A DNA stretch of 64,000 nt from Steromphala cineraria (taxonomy: Eukaryota; Mollusca; Gastropoda; Trochida; Trochidae): NCBI GenBank assembly GCA_916613615.1, contig OU744733.1:37301939-37365938 (forward strand). The letters are read 5' to 3'. Below are positions 1 through 23,260 of this stretch, in pieces. The notes below the pieces were generated by a model, which searched no databases, had not been told where the DNA came from, and saw nothing but the letters and a program-made list of their open reading frames with translations. Position 1 is the stretch's first letter. Each line of letters opens with the position of its first letter. The translations under genes were made by a program, and so were the position numbers.

Positions 1-1830
1 TAAAATAGTGATATTTCTTTCTGAAATCAAACATGACGAAAAATAATAACTTTGTACAAATTGTGAAAATAAATGGAAAATCACTTCATTCCTTCACGTT
101 CTTCTGCAATTAACATTTTCTAGTCAATTGCACATTGCCTGACAAGATATATACACGGCAATCAAAGCTTTTAACGTAAGAAACACCCTCAAAGTAAATG
201 TTTTGTTCCATTGATACATACTAAGAGAATGCTGAACTAAATGAATAATTTAAATGGCAAACTATCTTCGTCTTTGAAGAATTTGTTGCAATCTCAACAT
301 TGTCTTACCCAGAGACCATATATAGAATATATCTATATATGGTCTCTGTCTTACCGTAGTGAACATCATCCTTCATACGGGAGTACACAATCAACGCTTA
401 AGGCGTTGCTATGTCTTAACGTTTATGTATTCTACAGTCTTGTATTTGTTGAACGTTTCTATCTTTTGAATAAGTTTATCCTTCAGAAATAATATTCTAT
501 AAACTTTTGGTATGATGTTTGAACAACAACAAAAGGGAGTAACTATCATTCGAAAATCACAAAATTTAGCAACGCTTATTTATGTGGTCGTTGAAAACAT
601 GATCTGGTCTCATGCGAAAACTGCTTGTGGCCATTTCAGTGCGAACCCTTTAAATCATTTTGGATAGCTTTCATAGATTCACATAACTTAACTGGACTAT
701 GTAAGCTGGAATTCATTTAAGGATTAATATTATTGTTTTCTTATGAAGACATTGCCTATCATTTGGTAGAATTTGTTTTACTTTGAGTCAGAAACTCATA
801 TTTCCTTAAAACAGTTTGAACCGGTGCCATTGATACGTTTGACCTGTTTGATAGGCGTTTTAGAAATCAATATGATTTTGGAATGCAAATGCTTTGTATG
901 ATGTTCGTATCAGAGAGTTGCAACAAAACATTTCCTTGAAATTAACAAGTTACAGTTTGTTTTTTATACTTTCCAACAATTGTTTTTATTTGCACCAAGA
1001 TCGTTCAATGAAAAGGTACAACAAAAAGCCAAACGAAAACACATATTGACATTTTTCATGTCGAAACAACTTTACTATCAGCGTGCGTTCTTTAGTCACA
1101 ATGTCAAAAAGGGTCAAACGCTGAAACGGTTCTGGCTTCCTGAAACTTACGACATTAGATTTATATTTTTGAAAAATAACTAAATGTGTACCATAGTTAT
1201 GATTTTTATTTGATTATATCTTCGACATCTTGAAAATAGGAAATACAATTGTGACGTTTTTCTTGTCCTTTTCCTATTTTGGTTATGTCATTGATTAAAT
1301 GAAATGATGTACATTGTATTTGTTATTTCAATGGAAGACAGAGCCATCGATTGACGTGTTGACACTGGTGAAGACCAGGATATACGTTGAGGACAGGTAT
1401 GGATTAATCAGGAACAAAGGTGTATAAAATACAGAATATTTACATTACCTGTCAATGTCTAGGTAACAGACAAACATAAACAATCAAGGTGTTTGTACAA
1501 GGTCTTAGAACGACTGTACAACCAAGGAATTTTCGATTTCCAAAGAAAAGAAGGGTTGAAAGACTTCTGGAAGACAAGACAACCTGATGCTTGGATATTG
1601 TAAATATTAAGATACAGTAATGAAAGGAGAAACGTTTGCTTCATCCTAAATACGTCTTAGAATTCGTCCAAAGTGCCATGAGCAAGTTTTGATGTTACAG
1701 ACATCTTAGAGTCACCCTGCTTGGCCTAACAGGAAATGCTTTGTTTGGTTACCATGCTTAACCTTTACCATTCGATATTCATTGTTTAGAAAATATATAT
1801 CTTTTTCATTGCTTTTGGTTATAATAGGTG
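1..1830. other. AT-rich intergenic stretch upstream of tubulin gene 1
   Basis: No gene is recognised here. The short open frames have no family features and biased composition. The one notable structure is a perfect 16-bp hairpin at 311-347, listed separately. Confidence 0.5.
302..354. repeat. Perfect hairpin flanked by an 8-bp direct repeat
   Basis: Positions 311-326 and 332-347 are perfect reverse complements (AGAGACCATATATAGA) around a 5-nt loop. GTCTTACC occurs immediately on each side (302-309 and about 347-354). The layout resembles a tiny insertion with target duplication, but it is too short to name. Confidence 0.6.
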
Positions 1831-1837
1831 GAAGTGA

Positions 1838-1886
1838 CCAATGGTAGTCGTTACTTTGTCATTTGTACTTGGGTTCTACATAAAAG
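1838..1886 (+). promoter_or_regulatory. Putative core promoter of alpha-tubulin gene 1
   Basis: A CCAAT box lies at 1838-1842 and a TATA-like ACATAAAAGG at about 1878-1887. Both are suitably placed about 95-140 nt upstream of the ATG at 1980. The transcription start would be near 1905-1915. This is inferred from position and motif only. Confidence 0.4.
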
Positions 1887-1979
1887 GTAAAACTAAATAT
1901 CCAATATTGTCTTAAGTGGTTGTCCTACCTCGCTGTAATATACCACCTTACGTTGCTGCTGTTATAACTCTACTCCATT

Positions 1980-5312
<3,333 letters not shown>

Positions 5313-5319
5313 ACACATG

Positions 5320-6640
5320 GTTGTCTTTTATGCCGGATACTGGTTTCGGTAGTCAGTAGTAAAAACAATAGGGATTTAGCACTTAAGTCTCATCTTATGT
5401 GGATGTTACGCTATTGGCACAGCCTTAAGCTTATACACATATCTCCTCTTATATTTATGATTTATCAATCATGTTAATTACATTAATTCATTTCCTCTAA
5501 TTTTATGAGTTAGCTTCTTATAAATGTTACTTACAATTACTGATAACAATGTTTATTTTACAGTAAGTTTTAATAGGTGAAATGGGGACAGAATTTTTAA
5601 GTTCTACGTTAAGTTTCCATTTGGATTACGTCGGATACCTCGACTGTTTTCTTGAAAACCACCATCTTAAAAATAAATTGATTGAAAATATCTTCGAGTT
5701 GTTTAATTGAATGAATCTTGTTGACATGAAGTTTAAGCAAAAGTTATGCCACTGAGGTTGAATATTTACGAATAATTAATATCGACAATTAGGACAAAAT
5801 AGAGAGACAATTCATCGTGGTAGTCCGTCAGTTGCCTTTTTCTAAACAAGTATTACCTTTGAACAACCCGAGCGAGAGCAAGGATTATATATATATACAT
5901 TTAAATGACCTTCCTTCTGTCATGTGACAAACGGTTGTGAAAATTTCTTATTGCCTATCCTTACTCATACTCTTGTGCTAATGAGTAATATATTATAGAT
6001 AAAATAAACGGAAATTTAAAAAACATCATAAGAACAATTTGTCCATCTTATCATGAGCGCAGTTTTCATTCACTCAGATGTTGCTAAATGCGCTTACTCT
6101 ACAAATTGGAAACATTTTATTTTCATTTTTGTTGTTTACTGTTCGACTGACTTTCACAAAATCAAAATAATAAATTTAAAAAAATTAAAAAGTGAAATTT
6201 ACATAACTTTACAAAGTGTAACAATTTTGAAACTTTCATATCAATTATAAAACTTAGCATACAAAAAACATCGATCAATGTCTTTGTATCCAAACATATA
6301 TGTTTATGAAAATAGAAACCGGGTGAACCCACAATAGTTCAAAGATAAACTCCAAGTCTAGACCATAACACTTGTCTATAGTTTCAATTCAAGCCAATCA
6401 ATATCGTCATCAAGCGTGACGAGTACATCACAATTCCGAGCATTGTTATAGATCAGTTGCCATGGCGTATGGAAATATTGCCACCAACTATTATTGGTTT
6501 AACATACGCGTCTTTAAAATTTTTAGCAAATCAATGAATTTGCACTGTCGCATGTCAACATTACAACTGCCTGTATCGTTTAGTGGAATCAAACTGAAGT
6601 CCTCTGCTTAGACCATTGATGCTTGATGGAAAGATCGATT
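5320..6640. other. 3' UTR of gene 1 and spacer to gene 2
   Basis: The likely 3' UTR runs to about 5690, after an AATAAA at 5671. The remainder is AT-rich, with no recognisable gene. Confidence 0.4.
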
Positions 6641-6783
6641 CTCATTGGTGGACAGGAGTTTCCCGGAGACTAAACAAAATACTGGAAATGTCCTAAACGT
6701 TTGAAGACCCTTCATTCGCACTCGTATTGTCCAGCGTTAAGGTCTACACGAGATTGTGTCTCAAGCAACTGCTGATCATCATC

Positions 6784-6786
<3 letters not shown>
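6456..6786 (+). promoter_or_regulatory. Promoter region and first exon of alpha-tubulin gene 2
   Basis: The ATG at 6784-6786 is followed directly by GTAAGTAG, a strong donor, as in gene 1. An inverted CCAAT (ATTGG) lies near 6645. A half X-box (GTTGCCATGG) at 6456-6465 lies about 320 nt upstream of the ATG, but its second half is degenerate. No clear TATA box is seen. Confidence 0.4.
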
Positions 6787-13026
<6,240 letters not shown>

Positions 13027-13029
13027 AAA

Positions 13030-14480
13030 CCCACGAGGTACCTGGCAGAGTTATGATTATCAGAAATAACAATTATAATGATATTGCAATTGTTCAGCAA
13101 AGCTCCAAATATCTTCTCACAGCACGACCTAAATATTTCATCGATGCACCTTGACATCGACATTTAAAGTTGAACATTGGTATACTATTGTCATTTACAT
13201 TGGGATTCAAATCAAACTTGGTACCCAGTTGTACCGCTGGTATATTTGTACATACAATTTTGTCACAGTTGACAAACGAAGTCTTGCAACTCATTCACGT
13301 GTTAACATATGAGCATGGGACTACAACAGGACAACCATTTTCATATCGCGTATCGTAAAAAATATATATATTCAAAATAAGTGTTAACAGAATGATAATA
13401 ACGGATATTTCCTTCAAGATGTAACGACTTTTTCCTCAGGGAGGTTAAATTACAGTGATGATATGTGAAACTAAGGCAAGGTTCGACATAAACAGTACTC
13501 CCTAAGAGTTTCGAAATGTAACAGGGTTAACTATACAATATGTCCATATATCCTTGAAAATTCCAGCATACAATTTATTAGTAGAAGTGAAAGATTTTAT
13601 GTGCGCTCTAATAATGGTTGTGCAACTAAATACATCATATATGTCATAATATGTCAGGGAGGTTCTGCTACATATATAGGAGAGAGTTCGTGATCATAAT
13701 CAGCAAATAAAATATCCTCAGACACTTTCAATACCACTAAGTGCCAACTTGGATACCTGTTCAAAAGACAAGGACATTCAATTGAAAATATTCCCAGGTT
13801 ACAAAATGGGACAAATTATTGAATGAAGACAATTTCATGAAAAAGGTTAAGACCACAACCAAAAGCTTTATAGTAACATTCTTACTATTCACAGTAACAT
13901 TCACATTCTTTTTGTGTTAATCCTACCGCTTGCCCTATTGTGACGTCATACCATTCTTTTGTCAAATTCATAGTGACATCATAACGTCAGAACTATATAT
14001 ATATTTTGTTAGACTCCCTGATGATAACATTGAAATATGTTGGAGTTTAATTTGCTTTGTTGTCGCTCTGCTTGGGTCCTGGATAAGGCCTACTTTTTCT
14101 CCCAAAGTCACATGAAACACCAACCCTTGTCACAATCTCTCTTGACATTTTCCATTTTGTGCTTTATAAATGTGACAAACTATTGCGTCCTGAAATCATC
14201 TGCAATATATGATGACACATATACTTAAATAATGAAGAACTAATGGAAATATGTTTCTTAATTAACTACCTGATGCAATATTAAACATTATAATTGCAAT
14301 ACCCTTTACTGTTTAGTCCACTATGTAATGCTTTAACAATGGCATTCCTCTTTTAATGACTTTTGATTGATGTTTTAAAAAGTATTTTGCAGTTTGTATC
14401 TATTTTCTTTGTAATCTTTTAAGATTTATACTACCTACACAACAATAAATTTTCTTGTTTGAGAAGTGTTTGAGTACTTC
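13030..14480. other. Spacer downstream of gene 2
   Basis: This should contain the 3' UTR of gene 2, although no close canonical polyadenylation signal is evident. AATAAA occurs near 13706. No gene is recognised in the rest. Confidence 0.35.
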
Positions 14481-14487
14481 TTTAATG

Positions 14488-14635
14488 GGTAGATCGAAAC
14501 ACTCGTTCGTGATAACCCATTAAAAATCGACATGCACAAGTAGCTCGAAATGCTCCATCCTGATACATCATAAGTATTCAACAAGCAAGAGTAGATCGAA
14601 ATGCTCCTTCTTTATAAACAATAAGTATTGTAACA
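14488..14635. repeat. Three degenerate outlying copies of the 51-bp unit
   Basis: GTAGATCGAAA-type and GTAGCTCGAAATGCTCC-type segments at about 14490, 14540 and 14591 match the main array that starts about 870 nt downstream. They are more diverged, as expected for old edge or seed copies. Confidence 0.7.
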
Positions 14636-14639
14636 TGAC

Positions 14640-15344
14640 TTCGGTAAATACTCGTTTCTGATTGGTTGATTTGAAGGATTTCCCAGTGTTAAATGGCAAT
14701 GAACACCCGCAAATTGGCTTAGGCGAATCACCGCGAAAGGATACATTATTTGGTCCGCCTCGACATTAAAATGTTTTGATTTTCCCAATATTCGTGCCCG
14801 ATTCATATTTTACTGTTGTTGTTGTCATTTTCTAACTTGCGCATTCCCGTAGATGCCAAAACTCCTTCTCTATTTGCTTTAGTTTTATGTAACTTAACTT
14901 TCTTAATTGGCTACGTTTCTCCTAATTTTTCGCCTTGTGCCATGCGGCCGGTTTCTTTCGAATGCGGTTCCCATGGCACGGCGTCACAAAGGCCAACGGT
15001 TATGACGTCATAATGATCGCGTCACCGTCACAATGGTCTAGGCGAGTATAAGATATTTGTTCAGTGGGGTTTGTTCCTGTTGGTTTATGATTTATATAAC
15101 TGTTTTCTCTCTCATAAATGTTACAGTGAAAACTATAAGATCTCATCGTTATGAGTAAAACTGGTTTGCAATATAAGAACACTATTTTAATGTCTATAAC
15201 ACTTGGAATTCCTTCTTCTTGATAGCTGCGAACACCTATAACAATAATGGATCAGTCGTTAGATCCTTTCAACTCAGAGTTCCCTACGCAAAAATAGAGC
15301 TCGCTCTTAAAATGCTAATAACTAACGGTCATGTTACAATATCA
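14640..15344. other. Spacer between outlying and main 51-bp repeats
   Basis: Holds no recognised gene. A palindromic CRE-like TGACGTCA lies near 15004. Confidence 0.35.
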
Positions 15345-15503
15345 ATAAATAGTTGCGTTTGTAAAATTTCCGGGATTCATTGTTATTCAACACCCGAAAA
15401 TTTAAGCGTTTAAAACCTCCGGCTAACGCCGTCGGTTTTAAACTAAATTTTCGGGTGTTGAATAACAATGAATCCCGGAAATTTTACAAATGCAACTATT
15501 TAT
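15345..15503. repeat. 159-bp near-perfect palindrome abutting the 51-bp array
   Basis: Arms of about 70 nt (15345-15415 and 15434-15503) are reverse complements with one or two mismatches and a short indel, around a GC-richer centre (about 15416-15433). It could extrude as a cruciform or fold as a long hairpin RNA. The 51-bp array begins within about 10 nt of its right edge. Confidence 0.9.
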
Positions 15504-15508
15504 CTTCT

Positions 15509-17851
15509 AATTCAACAGGCAAGAGTAGATCGAAATGCTCCTTCTTGATAAACAATAAGTATTCAACATGCACGAGTAGATCGAAATGCTCCTTCTTGAT
15601 AAACAATAAGTTTTCAACAGGCAAGAGTAGATCGAAATGCTCCTTCTTGATAAACAATAAGTATTCAACAGGCAATAGTAGATCGAAATGCTCCTTCTTG
15701 ATAAACAATAAGTATTCAACATGCACGAGTAGATCGAAATGCTCCTTCTTGATAAACAATAAGTATTCAACAGGCAATAGTAGATCGAAATGCTCCTTCT
15801 TGATAAACAATAAGTTTTCAACAGGCAAGAGTAGATCGAAATGCTCCTTCTTGATAAACCATTAGTATTTTTCAACAGGCAAGAGTAGATCGAATTGCTC
15901 CTTCTTGATAAACAATAAGTATTCAACATGCACGAGTAGCTCGAAAGGTTCCATCTTGATAAACAATAAGTATTCAACATGCACGAGTAGATCGAAATGC
16001 TCCTTCTTGATAAACAATAAGTATTCAACATGCACGAGTAGCTCGAAAGGTTCCATCTTGATAAACAATAAGTATTCAACAGGCAAGAGTAGATCGAAAT
16101 GCTCCTTCTTGATAAACAATAAGTATTCAACATGCACGAGTAGCTCGAAAGGTTCCATCTTGATAAACAATAAGTATTCAACATGCACGAGTAGATTGAA
16201 ATGCTCCTTCTTGATAAATAATAAGTATTCAACATGCACGAGTAGATCGAAATGCTCCTTCTTGATAAACAATAAGTATTCAACAGGCAATAGTAGATCG
16301 AAATGCTCCTTCTTGACAAACAATAAGTATTCAACATGCACGAGTAGCTCGAAAGGTTCCATCTTGATAAACAATAAGTATTCAACATGCACGAGTAGCT
16401 CGAAAGGTTCCATCTTGATAAACAATAAGTATTCAACATGCACGAGTAGATCGAAATGCTCCTTCTTGATAAACAATAAGTATTCAACATGCACGAGTAG
16501 ATCGAAATGCTCCTTCTTGATAAACAATAAGTATTCAACATGCACGAGTAGATCGAAATGCTCCTTCTTGATAAACAATAAGTATTCAACATGCACGAGT
16601 AGATCGAAATGCTCCTTCTTGATAAACAATAAGTATTCAACATGCACGAGTAGCTCGAAAGGTTCCATCTTGATAAACAATAATATTCAACAGGCAAGAG
16701 TAGATCGAAAGGTTCCATCTTGATAAACAATAAGTATTCAACATGCACGAATAGCTCGAAAGGTTCCATCTTGATAAACAATAAGTATTCAACAGGCAAG
16801 AGTAGATCGAAATGCTCCTTCTTGATAAACAATAAGTATTCAACATGCACGAATAGCTCGAAAGGCTCCTTCTTGATCAATAATAATATTCAACAGGCAA
16901 GAGTAGATCGAAATGCTCCTTCTTGATAAACAATAAGTATTCAACATGCACGAGTAGCTCGAAATGCTCCTTCTTGATAAACAATAATATTCAACAGGCA
17001 AGAGTAGATCGAAAGGCTCCTTCTTGATCAATAATAATATTCAACAGGCAAGAGTAGATCGAAATGCTCCTTCTTGACAAACAATAAGTATTCAACATGC
17101 ACGAGTAGCTCGAAATGCTCCTTCTTGATAAACAATAAGTATTCAACATGCACGAGTAGCTCGAAATGCTCCTTCTTGATAAACAATAATATTCAACATG
17201 CACGAGTAGCTCGAAAGGCTCCTTCTTGATCAATAATAATATTCAACAGGCAAGAGTAGATCGAAATGCTCCTTCTTGATAAACAATAAGTATTCAACAT
17301 GCACGAGTAGCTCGAAATGCTCCTTCTTGATAAACAATAAGTATTCAACATGCACGAGTAGCTCGAAAGGTTCCATCTTGATAAACAATAAGTATTCAAC
17401 ATGCACGAGTAGCTCGAAATGCTCCTTCTTGATAAACAATAAGTATTCAACATGCACGAGTAGCTCGAAATGCTCCTTCTTGATAAACAATAAGTATTCA
17501 ACATGCACGAGTAGCTCGAAATGCTCCTTCTTGATAAATAATAAGTATTCAACATGCACGAGTAGATCGAAATGCTCCTTCTTGATAAACAATAATATTC
17601 AACAGGCAAGAGTAGATCGAAATGCTCCTTCTTGATCAATAATAATATTCAACAGGCAAGAGTAGATCGAAATGCTCCTTCTTGATAAACAATAATATTC
17701 AACATGCACGAGTAGATCGAAATGCTCCTTCTTGATAAACAATAAGTATTCAACATGCACGAGTAGATCGAAATGCTCCTTCTTGATAAACAATAAGTAT
17801 TCAACATGCACGAGTAGATCGAAAGGCTCCTTCTTGATCAATAATAAGTTC
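15509..17851. repeat. 51-bp minisatellite, about 46 copies
   Basis: The unit contains GTAGATCGAAATGCTCCTTC followed by TTGATAAACAATAAGTATTC and a variable AACATGCACGA or AACAGGCAAGA junction. A common alternative block is AGCTCGAAAGGTTCCATC. The first ~23 units are exact multiples of 3, so several frames on both strands stay open for hundreds of codons. In the right half (after about 16680) many units lose a base or carry TTGATCAATAATAATATTC, and a higher-order pattern of two to four units recurs. Substitutions are not biased to third positions, and the frame is not kept across the array. It is therefore treated as non-coding satellite. Confidence 0.95.
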
Positions 17852-20270
17852 GTTCTGCATAACTCATTATTAACGACATCAATATCGTTCCTGGAAACCC
17901 ATTTCAGTGTAATCAACAACAAGTGGTTGACAGATAGGCTCCGTCGTGATGATAGTAAACAGCATCTATTGGTAGATCGATGAAGTAAACTGACAGGCAA
18001 AAGAAAGTACACACTTAAGTTGAATTTATCACATGTAGATTTTCAATTACAATATTTTGATTTCGTATTCTCAACCTGATAAGGACAAGAGTGAAATCAT
18101 TGTTCAAAGAATCGTTTTAAGTGTTTTGATTTAAAATTTCCAAAAAATATATTTTATTTTTATAAATTGTTTTATAAATGATTTTGATATAACTCAAATG
18201 TCACCAACAAAGAAGACATATTTTATGTGAAATTCAATAAACATGCCTATTTTTAACATGTTCAAACATGGTTTTGGTCATGATAGTTTGAAATTATACC
18301 CCTACCTGCAATTAACAAAGATATTTTAACAAAACAATAACCAGATACAAATTATTTTATTCCAATTTTAGCCATGCGGCATCTTTTCTTACACAAAATG
18401 AATTAAAGGTGTTCACACAAAAATGGCTGCCAATGAACTTTATGTTATTCTTTATAATTTGTTCTCTGATTATGGATAATTGGTTTGTGTAATGAGATTT
18501 TTTACACTATCAACATAATACATTCATAATTAATGTACAATTATCAGTAAAAAAAATAGTATAACTTTTTTTCAAAAAACGTGCTACTGTCCCTTTAAGA
18601 ACATTTAAACAAACTGTGGTGAGCTCTTTCTTTTGCCTGGCGGTATATTATTAATAGCCAGCTGCAAAATCAGAGCAATTTGAGATCTTTATACATATCA
18701 AGTAAAACATGTATCCGATAATGTCAAAAATGTAACCAAAGCTTTAATCCATTTAAAACAAAAGTACATTTTATTAAATACATTGATGCATACAAATTAA
18801 CATATTTTTATAAGAGTGTTTTCATGAATATCGAAGCCTTGTTAAATCGATATTTCCAAGCAATTCCGTTTATTATTGCAAAAACGTTTATACAAGTGTA
18901 TAGGTTAAAATGACAAGTGCAATGTATTATTGATGCCATCGCCAGGTAGGTGGGTCGTCATGATCAATAGGTACAAAAAACATTAAAAAATGTAAAATTA
19001 TGAATTCTACAAATTGTTTTGTATTATCAGATGATTAGTCAACTTTCACAACAGGATTCTGTCTGTTTCATAAAACACTAATGAAAGGATTGTATAATCT
19101 GTAAAGAGTTTGATTTGAAAAGTAACAGTTCTATAAGGTATTTATCAATAATGATACTAAGATCTATATATGTTATAAGCATATGGAATAAGCATTGACT
19201 GGCTTTTGAAACATATCGTTTATGTTATAGATAATATTCCAATCCTTTTCGGTAAAATCATGATTGTCTATTGTTTACAAATTATCCGTCAATTTCGTAT
19301 TTTTTTATTTTTGCAGGGGGGGGGGGGGGAATGAAAACGAAGAAAATACCGATTTATAAGTTAAAAAGAAACTATTCATCACCATGAAAGTGACATGGCA
19401 GTGTGACATTTAAACATTTGCAAATTAATTACATGCATAACGACACATCAATATAATATCTATTGAAACCAAGCAGTTGACCTCAATGGAAAGTTTCAAA
19501 GATGAGTCTGATTGGACATGGACGAATTTCAGAGGAACAAATGTTGAACAATGACTGTCTATGCCAGGATACGAACTCTTTTGATGATTTCCCCTCCACC
19601 GTAGTTGCAAAGCCTGTATTCATAGACGCATGTTCTGTTGCTAGTTAGTGCAGACGTCGACAAACACTTGTAATTAGCGCATCAATCAAATCAAATAGCA
19701 TAGATGGCTAACAAGAGTTACCTGCCCTTAATCAATGGATCGAGTATCTATCTTTGAAAGGGTCATATTTTATAAAACATATTTCTCGTGATACGGACAG
19801 TTTTATTCAGACTGTGTTAAAGAATTAATGCAAAAGAAGAAAAATCGAAATTCCACCCTACATAATGTCACTAGAAAACCAAACCTATATTCCATATGCA
19901 AATTATTCCCAACAATGTAGTTTACTTAATTCATCTAATGAAGGCAGTCCGACGTTAAACAAAACACCTCGGAGGCGAACCAATCGTTATATATCGTCTT
20001 AAAGATTATTGTAAGAAAACGAGGAAAATAAAAAAAAATAATACAAAATCAAAAGTATGGATATTGCACACAATTCGTATATGAGGTAACTGCACCGTGC
20101 AATAAGAAGTGTTTGTTAAGATGATTGACTGATTTGAATTCCTGCATAGGTAACATAGAGTAGCTTACAACATCAGAATTGTTCTATCCATTTATGGAAT
20201 ATGCTAAGGTTTTGCAAAACGTTTCATATTGAATGATCAAAGTAAAAAAGTAAGAAGTTCAAGTAAGAAA
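17852..20270. other. Spacer between the array and gene 3
   Basis: Degenerate array-like sequence continues to about 17990. A 14-G run lies at 19317-19330. A 5'-incomplete TTAA MITE is listed separately. No gene is recognised. A minus-strand AATAAA at about 19802-19807 could serve gene 3. Confidence 0.4.
18368..18594 (-). mobile_element. TTAA MITE, copy 2 (truncated)
   Basis: The right terminus GTGCTACTGTCCCT is followed by TTAA. The body matches copy 1 (CTTACACAAAATGAATTAAA and neighbours). The other terminus is missing. Confidence 0.7.
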
Positions 20271-20274
20271 TTTA

Positions 20275-21273
<999 letters not shown>

Positions 21274-21656
21274 TCATCTCCTTGCCGATGGTGTAGTGAC
21301 CACGGGCGTAGTTATTGGCGGCGTCCTCCTTGCCGCTGATAAGTTGATTAGGATGGAACAACTGACGGTAGGTGCCGGTACGAATTTCGTCTGAAGTACA
21401 TGATTATTAAATCTTGTATACAAATGCAAAATGGTGAGTTTTAAAAAGAGGAGTGTTTTATTCATGAAAATGCCCATGTGCCTTCAAAAGAATATTTAAA
21501 GTATAAGACGATATTTATCATTTGAACTGCGATGTTGCAGGTTACTAGACAAACATAACTTGAACAAATCATTTCACTACAACATAGAGAAGTGTACAGC
21601 GTAAAGGATATTATGGATATTTATCTTTATGGACTAACTTTTATGGATACTTATCA

Positions 21657-21914
<258 letters not shown>

Positions 21915-22369
21915 TCAAATGCATAACCTAATCGAATATAATAAAATCGAACCTCGTGTATCTTGAAGTCGTACACATTAAAATCGTCCGGAGAGCAAGT
22001 CGTCCGGATATCTGAATTCACTATAGAATCGTCCGTAAAGCTAGGTTTCCGGATATCTGAGGTCCGAGTAAGCGAGGTTCGAATGTTCCCCAGTTTAACC
22101 CAAGCCCTTGTGAGCATACACCAGCTAAAATACCAAAACATACATTTGGAGGAAGAAGGGGTTTGATCAAAACAATGGTCATTGAAAAGAACCAGGAAGT
22201 TTGAAATTATTCAATACAGAAACGAATCATAAACACGTGGAAGTATTTTAAAGCGCTTCTTCTGCCGCGCAAACAAATTAAAGAACTTTATAAATGAATA
22301 TGCATATACGCCACGATCAACAATCAGATGATAACACTACTTCAGTGTGAAATATGCATTTGCACGCGC

Positions 22370-22383
22370 GTTGTCACGGTAAC
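22370..22383. promoter_or_regulatory. X-box-like RFX motif in intron 1 of gene 3
   Basis: GTTGTCACGGTAAC fits the two-half RFX X-box pattern with a 2-nt spacer. It overlaps the palindrome TCACGGT-A-ACCGTGA. It lies about 480 nt upstream of exon 2 in transcription order. Confidence 0.4.
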
Positions 22384-22739
22384 CGTGAAACTGACAATCA
22401 TAGATCGTGAATTGACTCGTTAGGATGGTTATTCTTAACGCGTGTGAAGAACTGTCAAAAATAACGGAAAATTATCCAGAATTTGATTTTTATGAGATAT
22501 GCAATATCTTGAATAATGGTCATTGAATATATTTAAAAAGTGATAATTTTATTATTTCCATGATCGTTTTCAGATTACAAGTGTTACTTACAATATAGCT
22601 TGCATTAGCAATTTTGGAACGTCAAAGGTGGAGGGAAATAAAGTACGCAAATAACGATGACGTATTGGATTATTACTTTTAGATACGACAAGTTTTACCG
22701 GGTGGTTTACTTAAAATTAAATTAGGTACTTTGTCGAAA

Positions 22740-22880
22740 ATCAAACATTTTGCTTTTGATGTCAGAATATTGTTGAATGTTGAATCCTATCAAACTATGT
22801 CATTGCAAACGCTTTTTTAAATGCAATAATAGGAATGCAAATCTGAATATGTCTCCTTAAGATATCTAGATACGTCTCTC
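22740..22880. repeat. 130-nt segment repeated directly at 23320-23447
   Basis: Both blocks run from a TGTCAGAATATTGTT motif through GGAATGCAAATCTGAATATG to TACGTCTCT, with scattered differences. They lie on either side of TTAA MITE copy 3. Confidence 0.8.
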
Positions 22881-22904
22881 CTTGGGCAAAGAAAACCTCT
22901 TTAA

Positions 22905-23260
22905 AGGGGCAGAAGCACGTTTTTTGATAATTTTATATTTTATTTTTTTCCGTGATAATTGTAAGTTAATGTTAAATGGATTATTTTGACAGCGTCAAAA
23001 ATCTCATTATACAAGCCAATCATCCATAGTCACAGTACAAAGTATGAAGATTCACATAAAATCCATTGGCGGCCATTTTGTGTGAAAATCTTTAATTCAT
23101 TTTGTGTAAGAAAAAAGAATAGCATGGCTAAACTTTATGTTACATATTTGAATTATTACCGCTCCATTTAGTTTAAATGCATTGTCTTTCAATTGGAACC
23201 ATTGATTTTCATTTTCCTGACATCACCTTATATTCCCCCTAAAAACGTGCTACTGCCCCT
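22905..23260 (+). mobile_element. TTAA MITE, copy 3
   Basis: Left terminus AGGGGCAGAAGCACG is preceded by TTAA. Right terminus CGTGCTACTGCCCCT is followed by TGAA, a mutated TTAA. The body is about 356 bp and non-coding. Confidence 0.85.

Noticed and set aside
1748..1762. X-box upstream of tubulin gene 1 (GTTACCATGCTTAAC)
   Set aside because: The second half-site does not fit the RFX consensus.
15507..16880. Long open frames (up to 457 codons) on both strands in the 51-bp array
   Set aside because: They follow from a unit divisible by three without stops. Three frames are open at once, substitutions ignore codon position, and the frame breaks in the right half.
15509..17851. CRISPR-like appearance of the arrays at 15.5 kb and 54.3 kb
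   Set aside because: Units are head to tail with no unique spacers, in an animal genome.
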